64,000 nucleotides of DNA from an uncultured Oscillospiraceae bacterium (lineage in GTDB: Bacteria; Bacillota; Clostridia; Oscillospirales; Oscillospiraceae): positions 11,911 through 75,910 of the forward strand of contig CAKTNP010000007.1 in assembly GCA_934589155.1 (NCBI GenBank), written 5' to 3'. Below the pieces are notes generated by a model, which was given only the letters and a program-made list of their open reading frames with translations, searched no databases and had not been told where the DNA came from. Each line of letters begins with the position of its first letter. Position 1 is the first letter of the stretch. Shown here one piece after another: positions 24,240 to 31,451 of this stretch. The translations under genes were made by a program, and so were the position numbers.

Positions 24240-25688
24240 TTACTGCTCCAGCAGATTCCGGGCCATCTGACGGATCATGTCGTGGTCCATGGTGTCCTCG
24301 CTGCATTCCCAGACGATAATGCCTGCCAGACCCTTGGACTGGATAAAGTCCAGTTTATCCTGTAAGGACAGGGCGTTTTCGTAAGACAGATACCACAGAT
24401 AATAGGGAGAGCTTTCGTCGTCGTTGTACATATAGGGACCGCCCACCTTATCGTAGGCACAGTGCCATCCGGTGCCGCCTTTGTCAAAGCTCTCGCCCAA
24501 CTCCGGTCTGCCCTCCACCCAGTTGATCTCGTAGCCGCTGACGGCCTCCTGCTCCCAGGCCCGCAGCATTTCCTGGTCGATCTCGCCCTCGGCGGGAGCC
24601 TTGGTCTCAATGGGAACGCCTACGGCGGAGCCGGTGGGGACTTTAGTCATTTTGAAGTCCGTGGCGTACATGGGGGAGCCAATGCAGAGTTTCTCCGGCT
24701 CCACCTTATAGCCCATGGTCATGACGGTAATGGCGCTGCGGATGTCCTGAGGCTTGCTGGCGTGGCCCGTGACCTTGTCCCAGAGCCCCGCCAGGTCATA
24801 GGTCATGACGTTGACCAGATCCATGTAGGGGGACACCAGCCGCCAATTCTGACAGGGCAGGGTCCAGCCGCCGGAGGCGGAGGCGCAGGCCGTCAGCTTT
24901 TTCACCCCGGGGCCGTATTTCTCGTCCATGGCCTGCCGCAGGGCCTGGGCCAGAAGGGCAAAGTTCTGGCTGTCCTCCTCCACGGTGCCCCAGATGGGAC
25001 AGCCCTGGTCGTTGTCGTTCTCGGGCAGCCGCTCGCCGTCCTTGCTGCCGCCGAAGTACTCCCAGTCGATGTCGAAGCCGTCCAGCCAGGGATAGGTCTC
25101 CAGGGTCTCCATGCAGCTCTCCACAAAGGAGGCCCGGCCCTCGGGGGTGTAGGCCATTTCGGAGAAGTAGCCGCACCGGGTCCAGCCGCCGATGGAGATG
25201 AGGATGTTCACGTCGGGGTACTGTTCGGCATAGGCCGCGTACTGGGCGAAGTGGTTCCGGGGCAGACCCTCCGCCATTTCGCTGGGGGTGTCGTCCTCCA
25301 GGTCGGCCTTGGGCTGGGTGGAGGCGATGCGGAACCGGGTCCGGGGGGCCTCACCCGCCGCCCGGCGGTCAAAGGAGGTCTCCTGGGTGCCGTCGTCGGG
25401 CTGGACCTCCCAGAAGGCATGGTTCACATAGGTGACGCTGTCCCAGGGAATGCTGCATACCTCGGCCCCCTGCTGGGCGGTCTTGGTCTCCAGATACCAG
25501 TTGGCGAAGTAGACCACCACCTGCTTCGGTACGGAGAGCGGCTCCGTTTCTGGGACGGTGGACTCCGTGGGGGCTGCGGTGGTCTCCGGGACCGTTTCTG
25601 TGGTGCTCACGGCGGGGGCCGGGGCCTTGGCGCAGCCGCAGAACAGGGCGGCCAGCACCAGCACCATGGCAAGGATTCGCTTCTTCAT
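24240..25688 (-). CDS. Glycoside hydrolase family 18 lipoprotein (chitinase-like)
   Basis: 482 residues from the ATG at 25688, after GAGGAGG. Lipobox LFCGC (Cys near 19) and a 30-residue Thr/Pro/Glu linker precede the catalytic barrel. Key motifs are ILISIGGWT and the GH18 active site LDGFDIDWEYFGG (DxxDxDWE with the general-acid Glu); NVMTYDLAG supplies the usual Met-Tyr-Asp triplet, and GIIVWECSEDT the strand-8 Trp. By family it cleaves beta-1,4-linked GlcNAc chains (chitin, or GlcNAc-rich glycans) outside the cell. It is the only gene of its transcript unless the DUF4430 gene 140 bases downstream, which has its own promoter, is read through. Confidence 0.92.
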   Translation of the reverse strand: MKKRILAMVLVLAALFCGCAKAPAPAVSTTETVPETTAAPTESTVPETEPLSVPKQVVVYFANWYLETKTAQQGAEVCSIPWDSVTYVNHAFWEVQPDDGTQETSFDRRAAGEAPRTRFRIASTQPKADLEDDTPSEMAEGLPRNHFAQYAAYAEQYPDVNILISIGGWTRCGYFSEMAYTPEGRASFVESCMETLETYPWLDGFDIDWEYFGGSKDGERLPENDNDQGCPIWGTVEEDSQNFALLAQALRQAMDEKYGPGVKKLTACASASGGWTLPCQNWRLVSPYMDLVNVMTYDLAGLWDKVTGHASKPQDIRSAITVMTMGYKVEPEKLCIGSPMYATDFKMTKVPTGSAVGVPIETKAPAEGEIDQEMLRAWEQEAVSGYEINWVEGRPELGESFDKGGTGWHCAYDKVGGPYMYNDDESSPYYLWYLSYENALSLQDKLDFIQSKGLAGIIVWECSEDTMDHDMIRQMARNLLEQ

Positions 25689-25747
25689 GGAAATTCCTCC
25701 TCTTCTGCGGCGGGTCAAAGGGCCGCAGTTCAATTTTAATCCATCAT

Positions 25748-25776
25748 ACCATATCGTGCACGAAAAATGGTATCAA
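25748..25776 (-). promoter_or_regulatory. Sigma-A-like promoter of the GH18 gene
   Basis: On the minus strand TTGATA (25776-25771), 17 bases, TATGGT (25753-25748); 60 bases before the start. Confidence 0.55.
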
Positions 25777-25840
25777 ATTTGACTGCGTTTTGTGCAAAAC
25801 GGTGCATCCTCGGAAGGCCACCTCAGAGGAAGGATTTCGA

Positions 25841-25869
25841 TTTACATTTGCCCGCAAAAATGCTATCAT
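25841..25869 (+). promoter_or_regulatory. Sigma-A-like promoter of alr
   Basis: TTTACA, 17 bases, TATCAT, 41 bases before the alr start; divergent from the GH18 promoter. Confidence 0.65.
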
Positions 25870-25909
25870 AGAAAGGATATGAATCGGCCCATGGCCTGGG
25901 AGGATCAGT

Positions 25910-27097
25910 ATGCTGGGATATGAGAGGACCTATGCGGAGGTGGACCTGGACGCCATTTCCCATAATATAGCGGCGGTCCGCCGCCGGGCGGCGGGGAAGA
26001 AGCTGCTGTGCGTTCTGAAGGCCGATGCCTACGGCCACGGCGCCACGGCCATAGCCCGACGGCTCCGGGGCGTCTGCGACTTTTTCGGGGTGGCCTGCAT
26101 GGAGGAGGCGGTGGAGCTGCGGCGGCAGGGGATCGAGACCCCCATTCTGCTGCTGGGCTACACCTCTCCCCGGGAGTTCCCCCTGGCCGTAAAGTACGAC
26201 CTGCGGACCGCCATCTTCCGCCGGGAGGACGGGGAGCTTTTGAATCGGGAGGCCCTGCGCCAGGGCCGCCAGGCTAAGGTCCACTTCGCCGTGGATACGG
26301 GCATGAGCCGTATCGGCTTTCAGGTCACCGAGGCGGCGGCGGAGGACTGCCGGTATCTGGCGGGGCTGACGGGGCTCCGGCCGGAGGGCATGTTCAGCCA
26401 CTACGCCACGGCGGACGAGGGGGACCTGACCCGGGCCCGGGCCCAGTATGGCCGGTTTTGTGAATTTGACCGGATGCTGAAGGACCGGGGGGTGCGGATC
26501 CCCCTGCGGCACCTGGACAACTCCGCCGGGATCATGAACTTCGGCGGGGAGTTCGAGATGGTCCGCAGCGGCATCGTAACCTACGGCCTGTATCCCAGCG
26601 ACGAGGTGGACCGGCGGCTCCTGCCTTTGGAACCGGCCCTGCAGTGGAAGACCAGCGTGTCCTTTGTGAAGTGGCTGGAGCCGGGGCGGGAGGTGAGCTA
26701 CGGCGGCACCTACCGGACCCGGGAGCGGCGGCGGGTGGCCACGGTGCCCGTGGGCTATGCCGACGGCTATCCCCGGAGCCTGTCCGGAAGGTTCTATGTG
26801 CTGATCCGGGGCAGACGGGCCCCCATTCTGGGAAAGGTCTGCATGGACCAGATTATGGTGGACGTGACGGATATTCCGGAGGTGGAGGCGGAGACCTCCG
26901 TGACCCTGGTGGGCCGGGACGAGGGAGAGACCATCACCGTGGAGGACATTGCCGGAGCCGCCGGGACCTTTAATTACGAGTTCATCTGCGGCATTGCCCG
27001 GCGGGTCCCCCGGATGTACCGGGTCGGCGGACGGATCGCGGAGCGGTCGGACTATCTGCTCAGCGACTGCATTGTGTATGGGGAGGAAAAGCCATGA
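25910..27097 (+). CDS. alr: Alanine racemase
   Basis: 395 residues, typical length. The PLP-binding lysine lies in LLCVLKADAYGHGA (near residue 40) and the catalytic tyrosine in EVSYGGTYRT (near 267); MSRIGFQV and GKVCMDQIMVDVTD are further family segments. The PLP enzyme converts L-alanine to D-alanine for peptidoglycan. Its stop overlaps the start of the cobU-like gene (ATGA), so it heads a three-gene operon with two genes that resemble cobalamin-assembly enzymes. RBS GGGAGG sits nine bases upstream. Confidence 0.96.
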   Translation: MLGYERTYAEVDLDAISHNIAAVRRRAAGKKLLCVLKADAYGHGATAIARRLRGVCDFFGVACMEEAVELRRQGIETPILLLGYTSPREFPLAVKYDLRTAIFRREDGELLNREALRQGRQAKVHFAVDTGMSRIGFQVTEAAAEDCRYLAGLTGLRPEGMFSHYATADEGDLTRARAQYGRFCEFDRMLKDRGVRIPLRHLDNSAGIMNFGGEFEMVRSGIVTYGLYPSDEVDRRLLPLEPALQWKTSVSFVKWLEPGREVSYGGTYRTRERRRVATVPVGYADGYPRSLSGRFYVLIRGRRAPILGKVCMDQIMVDVTDIPEVEAETSVTLVGRDEGETITVEDIAGAAGTFNYEFICGIARRVPRMYRVGGRIAERSDYLLSDCIVYGEEKP

Positions 27098-27468
27098 AGC
27101 TGGTGTTCGGCGGGGCCTATCAGGGAAAGCTGACCTGGGCCCGGGAGGCCTACGGCCTTGCCCAGGACCGGTGCCATGACTGCCGGGAGGGCCTGCCGGA
27201 GGCCCGGCGGGACTGCCTGTACCATTTGGAGGAATTCTCCCTTGTCTGCGCCCGGGCCGGCCTGGACGCGGTGCAGGAATTTTCGGGCCGCCGGGACCTG
27301 TGGCAGGATTCCGTCCTGATCCTTCGGGACATCGGCAGCGGCGTGGTGCCCATGGATAAAACGGAGCGGGCCTGGCGGGAGGAAAACGGAAAGCTCCTGC
27401 GCTATCTGGCCAAAGAGGCGGAGCGGGTGAGCCGGATCTTCTGCGGATTGGAGGAGCGGCTGAAATGA
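27094..27468 (+). CDS. Short CobU-like protein with altered P-loop
   Basis: 124 residues; CobU/CobP kinases have about 180. The N-terminus KLVFGGAYQGKLTWAREAY corresponds to the CobU P-loop GGARSGKSxxA, but Gly-Lys-Ser is replaced by Gly-Lys-Leu. The C-terminal half, DIGSGVVPMDKTERAWREEN followed by RYLAKEAERV, matches the CobU segment vsNEvGxGivPxnxxxRxfrdxxGxlnqxlAxxAdxV well. The middle of the kinase is shortened. It may still bind a nucleotide, but the missing P-loop Ser/Thr argues against normal adenosylcobinamide kinase activity. It overlaps both neighbours by ATGA. Confidence 0.7.
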   Translation: MKLVFGGAYQGKLTWAREAYGLAQDRCHDCREGLPEARRDCLYHLEEFSLVCARAGLDAVQEFSGRRDLWQDSVLILRDIGSGVVPMDKTERAWREENGKLLRYLAKEAERVSRIFCGLEERLK

Positions 27469-28043
27469 TCCTATATCTGCTGCGCCACGGCATGACCCGG
27501 GCCAACGAGGCCCATTTATACTGCGGCAGCACGGACCTGCCCCTGTCGCCGGAGGGCTGTGCGGCGCTGGAGAGGGCGAAAAACACCGGCCGCTGGCCCC
27601 GGGCGGACCGGTATTACACCAGCGGCATGCGGCGGACGGCGGAGACCCTGGGGATCTTGTACCCCGGCGCCACGGCCGCGGCCCTGCCGGAGCTTCGGGA
27701 GATCGACTTCGGGGACTTTGAGATGAAGTCCTACGAAATGCTGAAGGAGGACCCCCGGTATCTGGCATGGATCTCCGGCGAAAACGAGAAAAACGTTTGC
27801 CCCCATGGGGAAAGCGGGGCCCAGGCCCAGGCCAGAGCCCAAAGGGCTCTGGATGCCCTTCTGGGAGAAAATACCGACGCCCTGGCCGTGACCCACGGCG
27901 GGGTCATTGCCGGTGCCATGGAGACCTGGTTTCCGGAGGCGGGGAAGAACCGCTATGAATGGCAGCCCCGGCCGGGAGCGGGCTATGGAATTTTGTTTGA
28001 GGACGGAAAGCCCCTGCGTTATTGGGCCCTTCCGGAAGCCTAA
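27465..28043 (+). CDS. Histidine phosphatase family protein (CobC/PhoE-like)
   Basis: 192 residues. LYLLRHGMTRAN holds the catalytic RHG motif, LYCGSTDLPLSPEG and YYTSGMRRTAETL the second arginine, LREIDFGDFE the acid, and VTHGGVIAG the second histidine. This is the set of the phosphoglycerate-mutase-like superfamily. The CobC (alpha-ribazole phosphatase) reading is suggested by IDFGDFEMKSYEML and by the CobU-like gene just upstream; a general small-molecule phosphatase is equally possible. Last gene of the alr operon. Confidence 0.8.
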   Translation: MILYLLRHGMTRANEAHLYCGSTDLPLSPEGCAALERAKNTGRWPRADRYYTSGMRRTAETLGILYPGATAAALPELREIDFGDFEMKSYEMLKEDPRYLAWISGENEKNVCPHGESGAQAQARAQRALDALLGENTDALAVTHGGVIAGAMETWFPEAGKNRYEWQPRPGAGYGILFEDGKPLRYWALPEA

Positions 28044-28071
28044 CCGCCGACGGGTTCCTTTCTGCAAATGA

Positions 28072-28104
28072 GAAGCGGGCGGCAGACTGCCGCCCGCTTC
28101 TTTG
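28072..28104 (+). terminator. Terminator of the alr operon
   Basis: Perfect 13-base stem GAAGCGGGCGGCA with a 3-base loop, followed by only TTT. It also lies just past the YtxH-like gene on the other strand and may serve both. Confidence 0.65.
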
Positions 28105-28106
28105 CG

Positions 28107-28280
28107 TCAGCGCATCATTTTGCTGATCCGGTTGGCGGCCTCCGCCATGGCGTCCTCCACCTCCACGGCGGTGCGCTTGGCCAGCCGCCGGGCAGCGTTC
28201 TGCCGGGGCAGCATCATGACGGCGACGGCGCCGGCCGCGGCGCCCACGGCCATGGAGGCCGCGATCACTTTTCCGTTCAT
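28107..28280 (-). CDS. YtxH-like small membrane protein
   Basis: 57 residues from the ATG at 28280, six bases after GGAGGAG. One Gly/Ala-rich hydrophobic segment near the N-terminus (VIAASMAVGAAAGAVAVMM) is followed by a charged helix (RRLAKRTAVEVEDAMAEAAN). This layout is that of YtxH/general-stress membrane proteins, although it is shorter than most. Function unknown. It is a single gene, convergent with the alr operon. Confidence 0.7.
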   Translation of the reverse strand: MNGKVIAASMAVGAAAGAVAVMMLPRQNAARRLAKRTAVEVEDAMAEAANRISKMMR

Positions 28281-28439
28281 ATTGGGCTCCTCCTTTCCTT
28301 TTTGGGCTTTTTCTAGTATGCACCGGTGCGCAGAAATTTGCCGCATTGAGGCGAAAATTTTTTGAAACGGCGCAAAAGATCCCTTTCCGACGGGCGAAAA
28401 CTGTGGTATTATGAAAGAAAAAAGTCAGGGGGAGCCGCC

Positions 28440-29363
28440 ATGTCCATGGAGATCTTACAGGAAAAAATCAGAAAAAAGAAGAATCCGGCCCTTTTATGCC
28501 TGGATCCGACGGGAGATGTGATCCCGCCCCACCTGCTGGAGGAGGCCATCCGGGAAAAGGGCCAGACCCTGGAGGCCCTGGCCCTGGCCTGTGAGAACTA
28601 CTGCCGGGGGATTTTGGAGGCAGTAAGTGACAGTATGCCCGGCGTTTCGGTAAAAACCGCCGGATTTTTCGCCCTGGGCCCGGCGGGTGCGGCGGTTTTG
28701 GAGCGGATCCTGGCCTATGCCCGGGAGAAGGAGTTGTATGTGATCCTGGACGGCGCCTTCGGCGAGCCGGGCTTTGCGGGCCAGGCCCTGGCGGAGAGCA
28801 TCTTCGGCGGCATCCCTGTGGGAGACCAGGTGTTGACGGCCTATCCCGCTGACGGCGTCACGGTGAATCCCTATGCCGGTGCCGACGGGGCTGCGGCCTT
28901 CCTGACCTATTGCAGGACTGAGGGGAAGAGCCTTTTTGTCCAGGTGCGGACCGCTAATCGGTCCTCGGTGGAGGTCCAGGAGCTTTTGACCGGCGGACGG
29001 CTGGTGTATACGGCGGTGGCGGATCTGGCCAGCCGCTGGGGGGCAGAACTTTGCGGCAGGAGCGGCTACTCCCAGGTGGGGGCTGTGGCCAGCGCCTCCC
29101 GGGGAGAGGTCCTTAAGACCCTGCGGGAGAAGTATGACCGGCTGTTTTTGCTGGTGACGGGCCTGGGGGTCCAGGGAGGCTGCGTGAAGAACGCATCCTA
29201 TGCCTTTGACCGGCTGGGCCGGGGGGCGGCGGTGTGCGCCGGACACAGCATCCTGGGGGCTTGGAAAAAGGCGGAGACCGACGGCCGGGACTATGCGGCC
29301 CAGGCCGCTGCCGCAGCGGAAAAGCTGAAGCGGGACTTGTCAAAATATGTACTTGTGATGTGA
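28440..29363 (+). CDS. PyrF-like protein lacking orotidine decarboxylase catalytic residues
   Basis: 307 residues from ATG 28440, after GGGGGAG. The whole protein aligns with type-2 orotidine-5'-phosphate decarboxylases: ALLCLDPTGD, VSVKTAGFFALGPAGAAVLE, VTVNPYAGADG, LFVQVRTANRSSVEVQEL and LLVTGLGVQGG. But the invariant active-site DAKRGDIGxT reads DGAFGEPGFA, so the catalytic Lys and second Asp are gone. The usual TSNPG, VVGAT and C-terminal phosphate-binding Arg are also changed. It is therefore probably not an active decarboxylase, though the frame is intact and long. A new function or a regulatory role is possible. Confidence 0.75.
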   Translation: MSMEILQEKIRKKKNPALLCLDPTGDVIPPHLLEEAIREKGQTLEALALACENYCRGILEAVSDSMPGVSVKTAGFFALGPAGAAVLERILAYAREKELYVILDGAFGEPGFAGQALAESIFGGIPVGDQVLTAYPADGVTVNPYAGADGAAAFLTYCRTEGKSLFVQVRTANRSSVEVQELLTGGRLVYTAVADLASRWGAELCGRSGYSQVGAVASASRGEVLKTLREKYDRLFLLVTGLGVQGGCVKNASYAFDRLGRGAAVCAGHSILGAWKKAETDGRDYAAQAAAAAEKLKRDLSKYVLVM

Positions 29364-29419
29364 ATCGGATCGAAATAAGGCGGCCGGTCCCAATAGGGCC
29401 GACCACCTTTGCCGCTTTT

Positions 29420-29740
29420 TTACCGATCCAGGCCGTAGGCCCCGGGGCGACCGGCCCCGGCCATACGGCCCCGGGCGGCGGAGCGGGCGCCCTCCGTGGT
29501 GCCGTCCTCGGTGGTCCGGGTGTCCTCGGAGCCGTGGGTGCTTTCGGTGGACCGAGTGTCCTCCATGCCGCGGGTCATTTCGGTGCCGCGGGTGCTCTCC
29601 GTGGGCCGGGAGGTCTCCCGGGGAGCCGTGGCGGCGGTGCCGCTGGGCCGGGAGGTGGGAGTCGTTGTGTTGGTGCGGCGGCAGGCCGTCAGGCCTGCGG
29701 CCAGGCTCAGGCAAAGAAGCAGTGCTGCAAGACGTTTCAT
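29420..29740 (-). CDS. Lipoprotein with Thr/Arg/Glu-rich repeats
   Basis: 106 residues after a strong CAGGAGG site. The signal peptide ends in lipobox LTAC (Cys near 20). All the rest is low complexity: TSRPSGTAATAPRETSRP, then units like TRGTEMTRGMEDTRSTEST, then an Arg/Gly/Ala-rich end (ARSAARGRMAGAGRPG). It has no folded domain that I can see, and no recognised family. It would be a mixed-charge surface peptide tethered to lipid. Because the repeat bases are GC-rich, a shadow frame runs on the other strand; the signal peptide and ribosome binding site favour this strand. Confidence 0.65.
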   Translation of the reverse strand: MKRLAALLLCLSLAAGLTACRRTNTTTPTSRPSGTAATAPRETSRPTESTRGTEMTRGMEDTRSTESTHGSEDTRTTEDGTTEGARSAARGRMAGAGRPGAYGLDR

Positions 29741-29836
29741 AGTCGATTTCCTCCTGCGTTGAATTTCCGGGGATAGTATCTGCGCTTTTTCGGAAATTAG
29801 CCGCCGGGCTCCTGGAAAGAACAGGTAGGACAGGAA

Positions 29837-29878
29837 GAATCCGTCAAATGCTGACAGGACCCGGCATTTGGCGGAATC
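29837..29878. promoter_or_regulatory. Imperfect inverted repeat upstream of the ferredoxin gene
   Basis: A 15-base inverted repeat, GAATCCGTCAAATGC (29837-29851) with GCATTTGGCGGAATC (29864-29878), one wobble and one mismatch, 12-base loop. The core ATTTGGCGG recurs at 29917 inside the promoter spacer. Could be an operator or a hairpin; nothing directly identifies it. Confidence 0.35.
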
Positions 29879-29911
29879 GGGAAAAATTCGGAGAAAAAGC
29901 CCAAAGAGCGG

Positions 29912-29940
29912 TTGCTATTTGGCGGCAATTCCGGTATAAT
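29912..29940 (+). promoter_or_regulatory. Sigma-A-like promoter of the ferredoxin gene
   Basis: TTGCTA, 17 bases, TATAAT, 41 bases before the start codon. Confidence 0.7.
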
Positions 29941-29981
29941 GGAGCCAATCAAATCACCTACATAAAGGAGCGTCTGTTTCC

Positions 29982-30368
29982 ATGAAGAAACTCACCGTGA
30001 AAAAGGGTTCCGCCTGCATGGCCTGTCTGGAATGCGTCCAGGCCTGTTCCATGGCGTTTTACAAGGAATTCCACCAGGACAAGTCCTGCATCAAGATCGT
30101 GGAGAAGAAGGGCGAAGCAAAGCCCCAGATCTGCGTCCAGTGCGGCAAGTGCGCCAAGGTCTGTGAGGCAGGCGCCATTACTCAGAACCCCAAGACCGGG
30201 GTCTATATGATCAACAAGAAGCTGTGCAACGGCTGCGGCAAGTGCGCCGAGGTCTGTCCCTTCGGGGTCATGGTCCCCAACGAGAACGGCCCCACCTCTA
30301 AGTGCATCGCCTGCGGCATCTGCGTCAAGGCATGTCCCATGGAGATCCTGGAGATCGTAGAAAAGTAA
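29982..30368 (+). CDS. Polyferredoxin with four [4Fe-4S] cluster motifs (HycB/CooF-like)
   Basis: 128 residues with 16 cysteines in four CxxCxxCx(3)C motifs: CMACLECVQAC (residues 12-22), CVQCGKCAKVC, CNGCGKCAEVC and CIACGICVKAC. The arrangement, first motif near the N-terminus followed by a loop and three tightly packed motifs, is that of the HycB/CooF/HydN electron-transfer proteins, which serve as small subunits for hydrogenases, formate dehydrogenases or aldehyde oxidoreductases. No catalytic partner lies nearby, so it stands as a single gene here. Start ATG 29982 follows AAAGGAG. Confidence 0.92.
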   Translation: MKKLTVKKGSACMACLECVQACSMAFYKEFHQDKSCIKIVEKKGEAKPQICVQCGKCAKVCEAGAITQNPKTGVYMINKKLCNGCGKCAEVCPFGVMVPNENGPTSKCIACGICVKACPMEILEIVEK

Positions 30369-30380
30369 AAAAGCATGGAA

Positions 30381-30414
30381 AAACGCCGGGTTTTTGAAAA
30401 CCCGGCGTTTTTTG
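30381..30414. terminator. Bidirectional terminator between ferredoxin and EamA genes
   Basis: Perfect 14-base stem AAACGCCGGGTTTT/AAAACCCGGCGTTT with A-run left and TTTTTT right, between convergent genes. Confidence 0.9.
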
Positions 30415-30416
30415 AT

Positions 30417-31319
30417 TCAAGCGGGGACCGCTTTCTTGGCGGGCAGCTGGGCCAGCACAATGGCGCCGAAGACCAGGACACAGCCGAAAAGCTCCCGGGG
30501 GGACAGGGCGGCCTTCAGGATCAGCCAGCCGAACAGGGCGGAGAATACGGATTCCAGGCTCAGGATCAGGCTGGCCAGGGCCACGTTGGAGGACTTCTTC
30601 TGCCCCGTAATCTGCAGGGTGTAGGCGATTCCCATGGACAAAACGCCGGTGTAGAGAATGGGAACGGCGCAGCTGGGGGCGGCGGAGAGATCCATCCCCT
30701 CAAACAGGAGCATGCTGAAAAAGGACAGCACGCAGGTCACCATGGTCTGGATCAGGGACAGCCGCAGACAGTCCACATAGGGGGAGACCCGGTCGATGCA
30801 GGTGATCTGGATGGCGAAGAACAGGGCGCAGACCAGGGTGAGGGCGTCGCCCAGGTTCACACCGTCGGCACCGGAGAGACTGAGAAAATACAGGCCCAGG
30901 ACCGCCAGCCCCACGGAGATCCACACCCGGCCCCGGAGCCGCTGATGCAGGAATAGGCCCAGCAGTGGTACCAGAACGATGTACATGGCGGTGATAAAGC
31001 CGGACTTTCCGGGGCTGGTGTAGACCAGACCCACCTGCTGAAAGGCGTTGCCCAGGAACATACCCAGGCCGCAGCATAGGCCGCCCAGCAGCAGGCGCTT
31101 ATCCCGGAACCGGGTAAAAAAGGTTTTTCCGTCGTTTTTGCCCCGGTCGCCGATGGCGACCAGAGGAATCAGGGTCAGGACCGCCGTCAAAGAACGGCAG
31201 AACTGAAAGGTCATGGGGGCCATCCGGTCCACGCCTACGCTTTGGGCCACGAAGGCCAGGCCCCAGATCAGGGCGGTGGTAAGAAGCATGAGGTTTCCCA
31301 CCACGGCATTCTTTTTCAT
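30417..31319 (-). CDS. EamA/DMT-family transporter
   Basis: 300 residues from the ATG at 31319, six bases after AGGTGAG (an upstream in-frame ATG at 31343 has no site). Ten hydrophobic segments in two EamA repeats; the first holds LLTTALIWGLAFVAQSVGV and TSPGKSGFITAMYIVLVPLL, the second AYTLQITGQKKSSNVALASL and SLESVFSALFGWLIL, all hallmarks of the 10-TMS drug/metabolite exporters. Substrates of this branch are diverse (amino acids, nucleotides, metabolites), and none can be assigned. It is convergent with the ferredoxin gene. Confidence 0.9.
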   Translation of the reverse strand: MKKNAVVGNLMLLTTALIWGLAFVAQSVGVDRMAPMTFQFCRSLTAVLTLIPLVAIGDRGKNDGKTFFTRFRDKRLLLGGLCCGLGMFLGNAFQQVGLVYTSPGKSGFITAMYIVLVPLLGLFLHQRLRGRVWISVGLAVLGLYFLSLSGADGVNLGDALTLVCALFFAIQITCIDRVSPYVDCLRLSLIQTMVTCVLSFFSMLLFEGMDLSAAPSCAVPILYTGVLSMGIAYTLQITGQKKSSNVALASLILSLESVFSALFGWLILKAALSPRELFGCVLVFGAIVLAQLPAKKAVPA

Positions 31320-31390
31320 GAAGTGCTCACCTACAAAAGACAAAATACCAGGTTAGGCTACCACAATTTCCAAAGAAAGTCAATCCCGCC

Positions 31391-31418
31391 TTGCAAAACC
31401 CCGGGAGTGTGATATACT
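31391..31418 (+). promoter_or_regulatory. Sigma-A-like promoter of pepF
   Basis: TTGCAA, 16 bases, extended -10 TGATATACT, 33 bases upstream of the start. Confidence 0.65.
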
Positions 31419-31451
31419 AAGACCATAATACAGAATGGAGGAAACGATCCT

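Noticed and set aside
28362-28439. Earlier start for the PyrF-like gene
   Set aside because: The upstream in-frame extension lies across a probable promoter region, whereas ATG 28440 has a GGGGGAG site.
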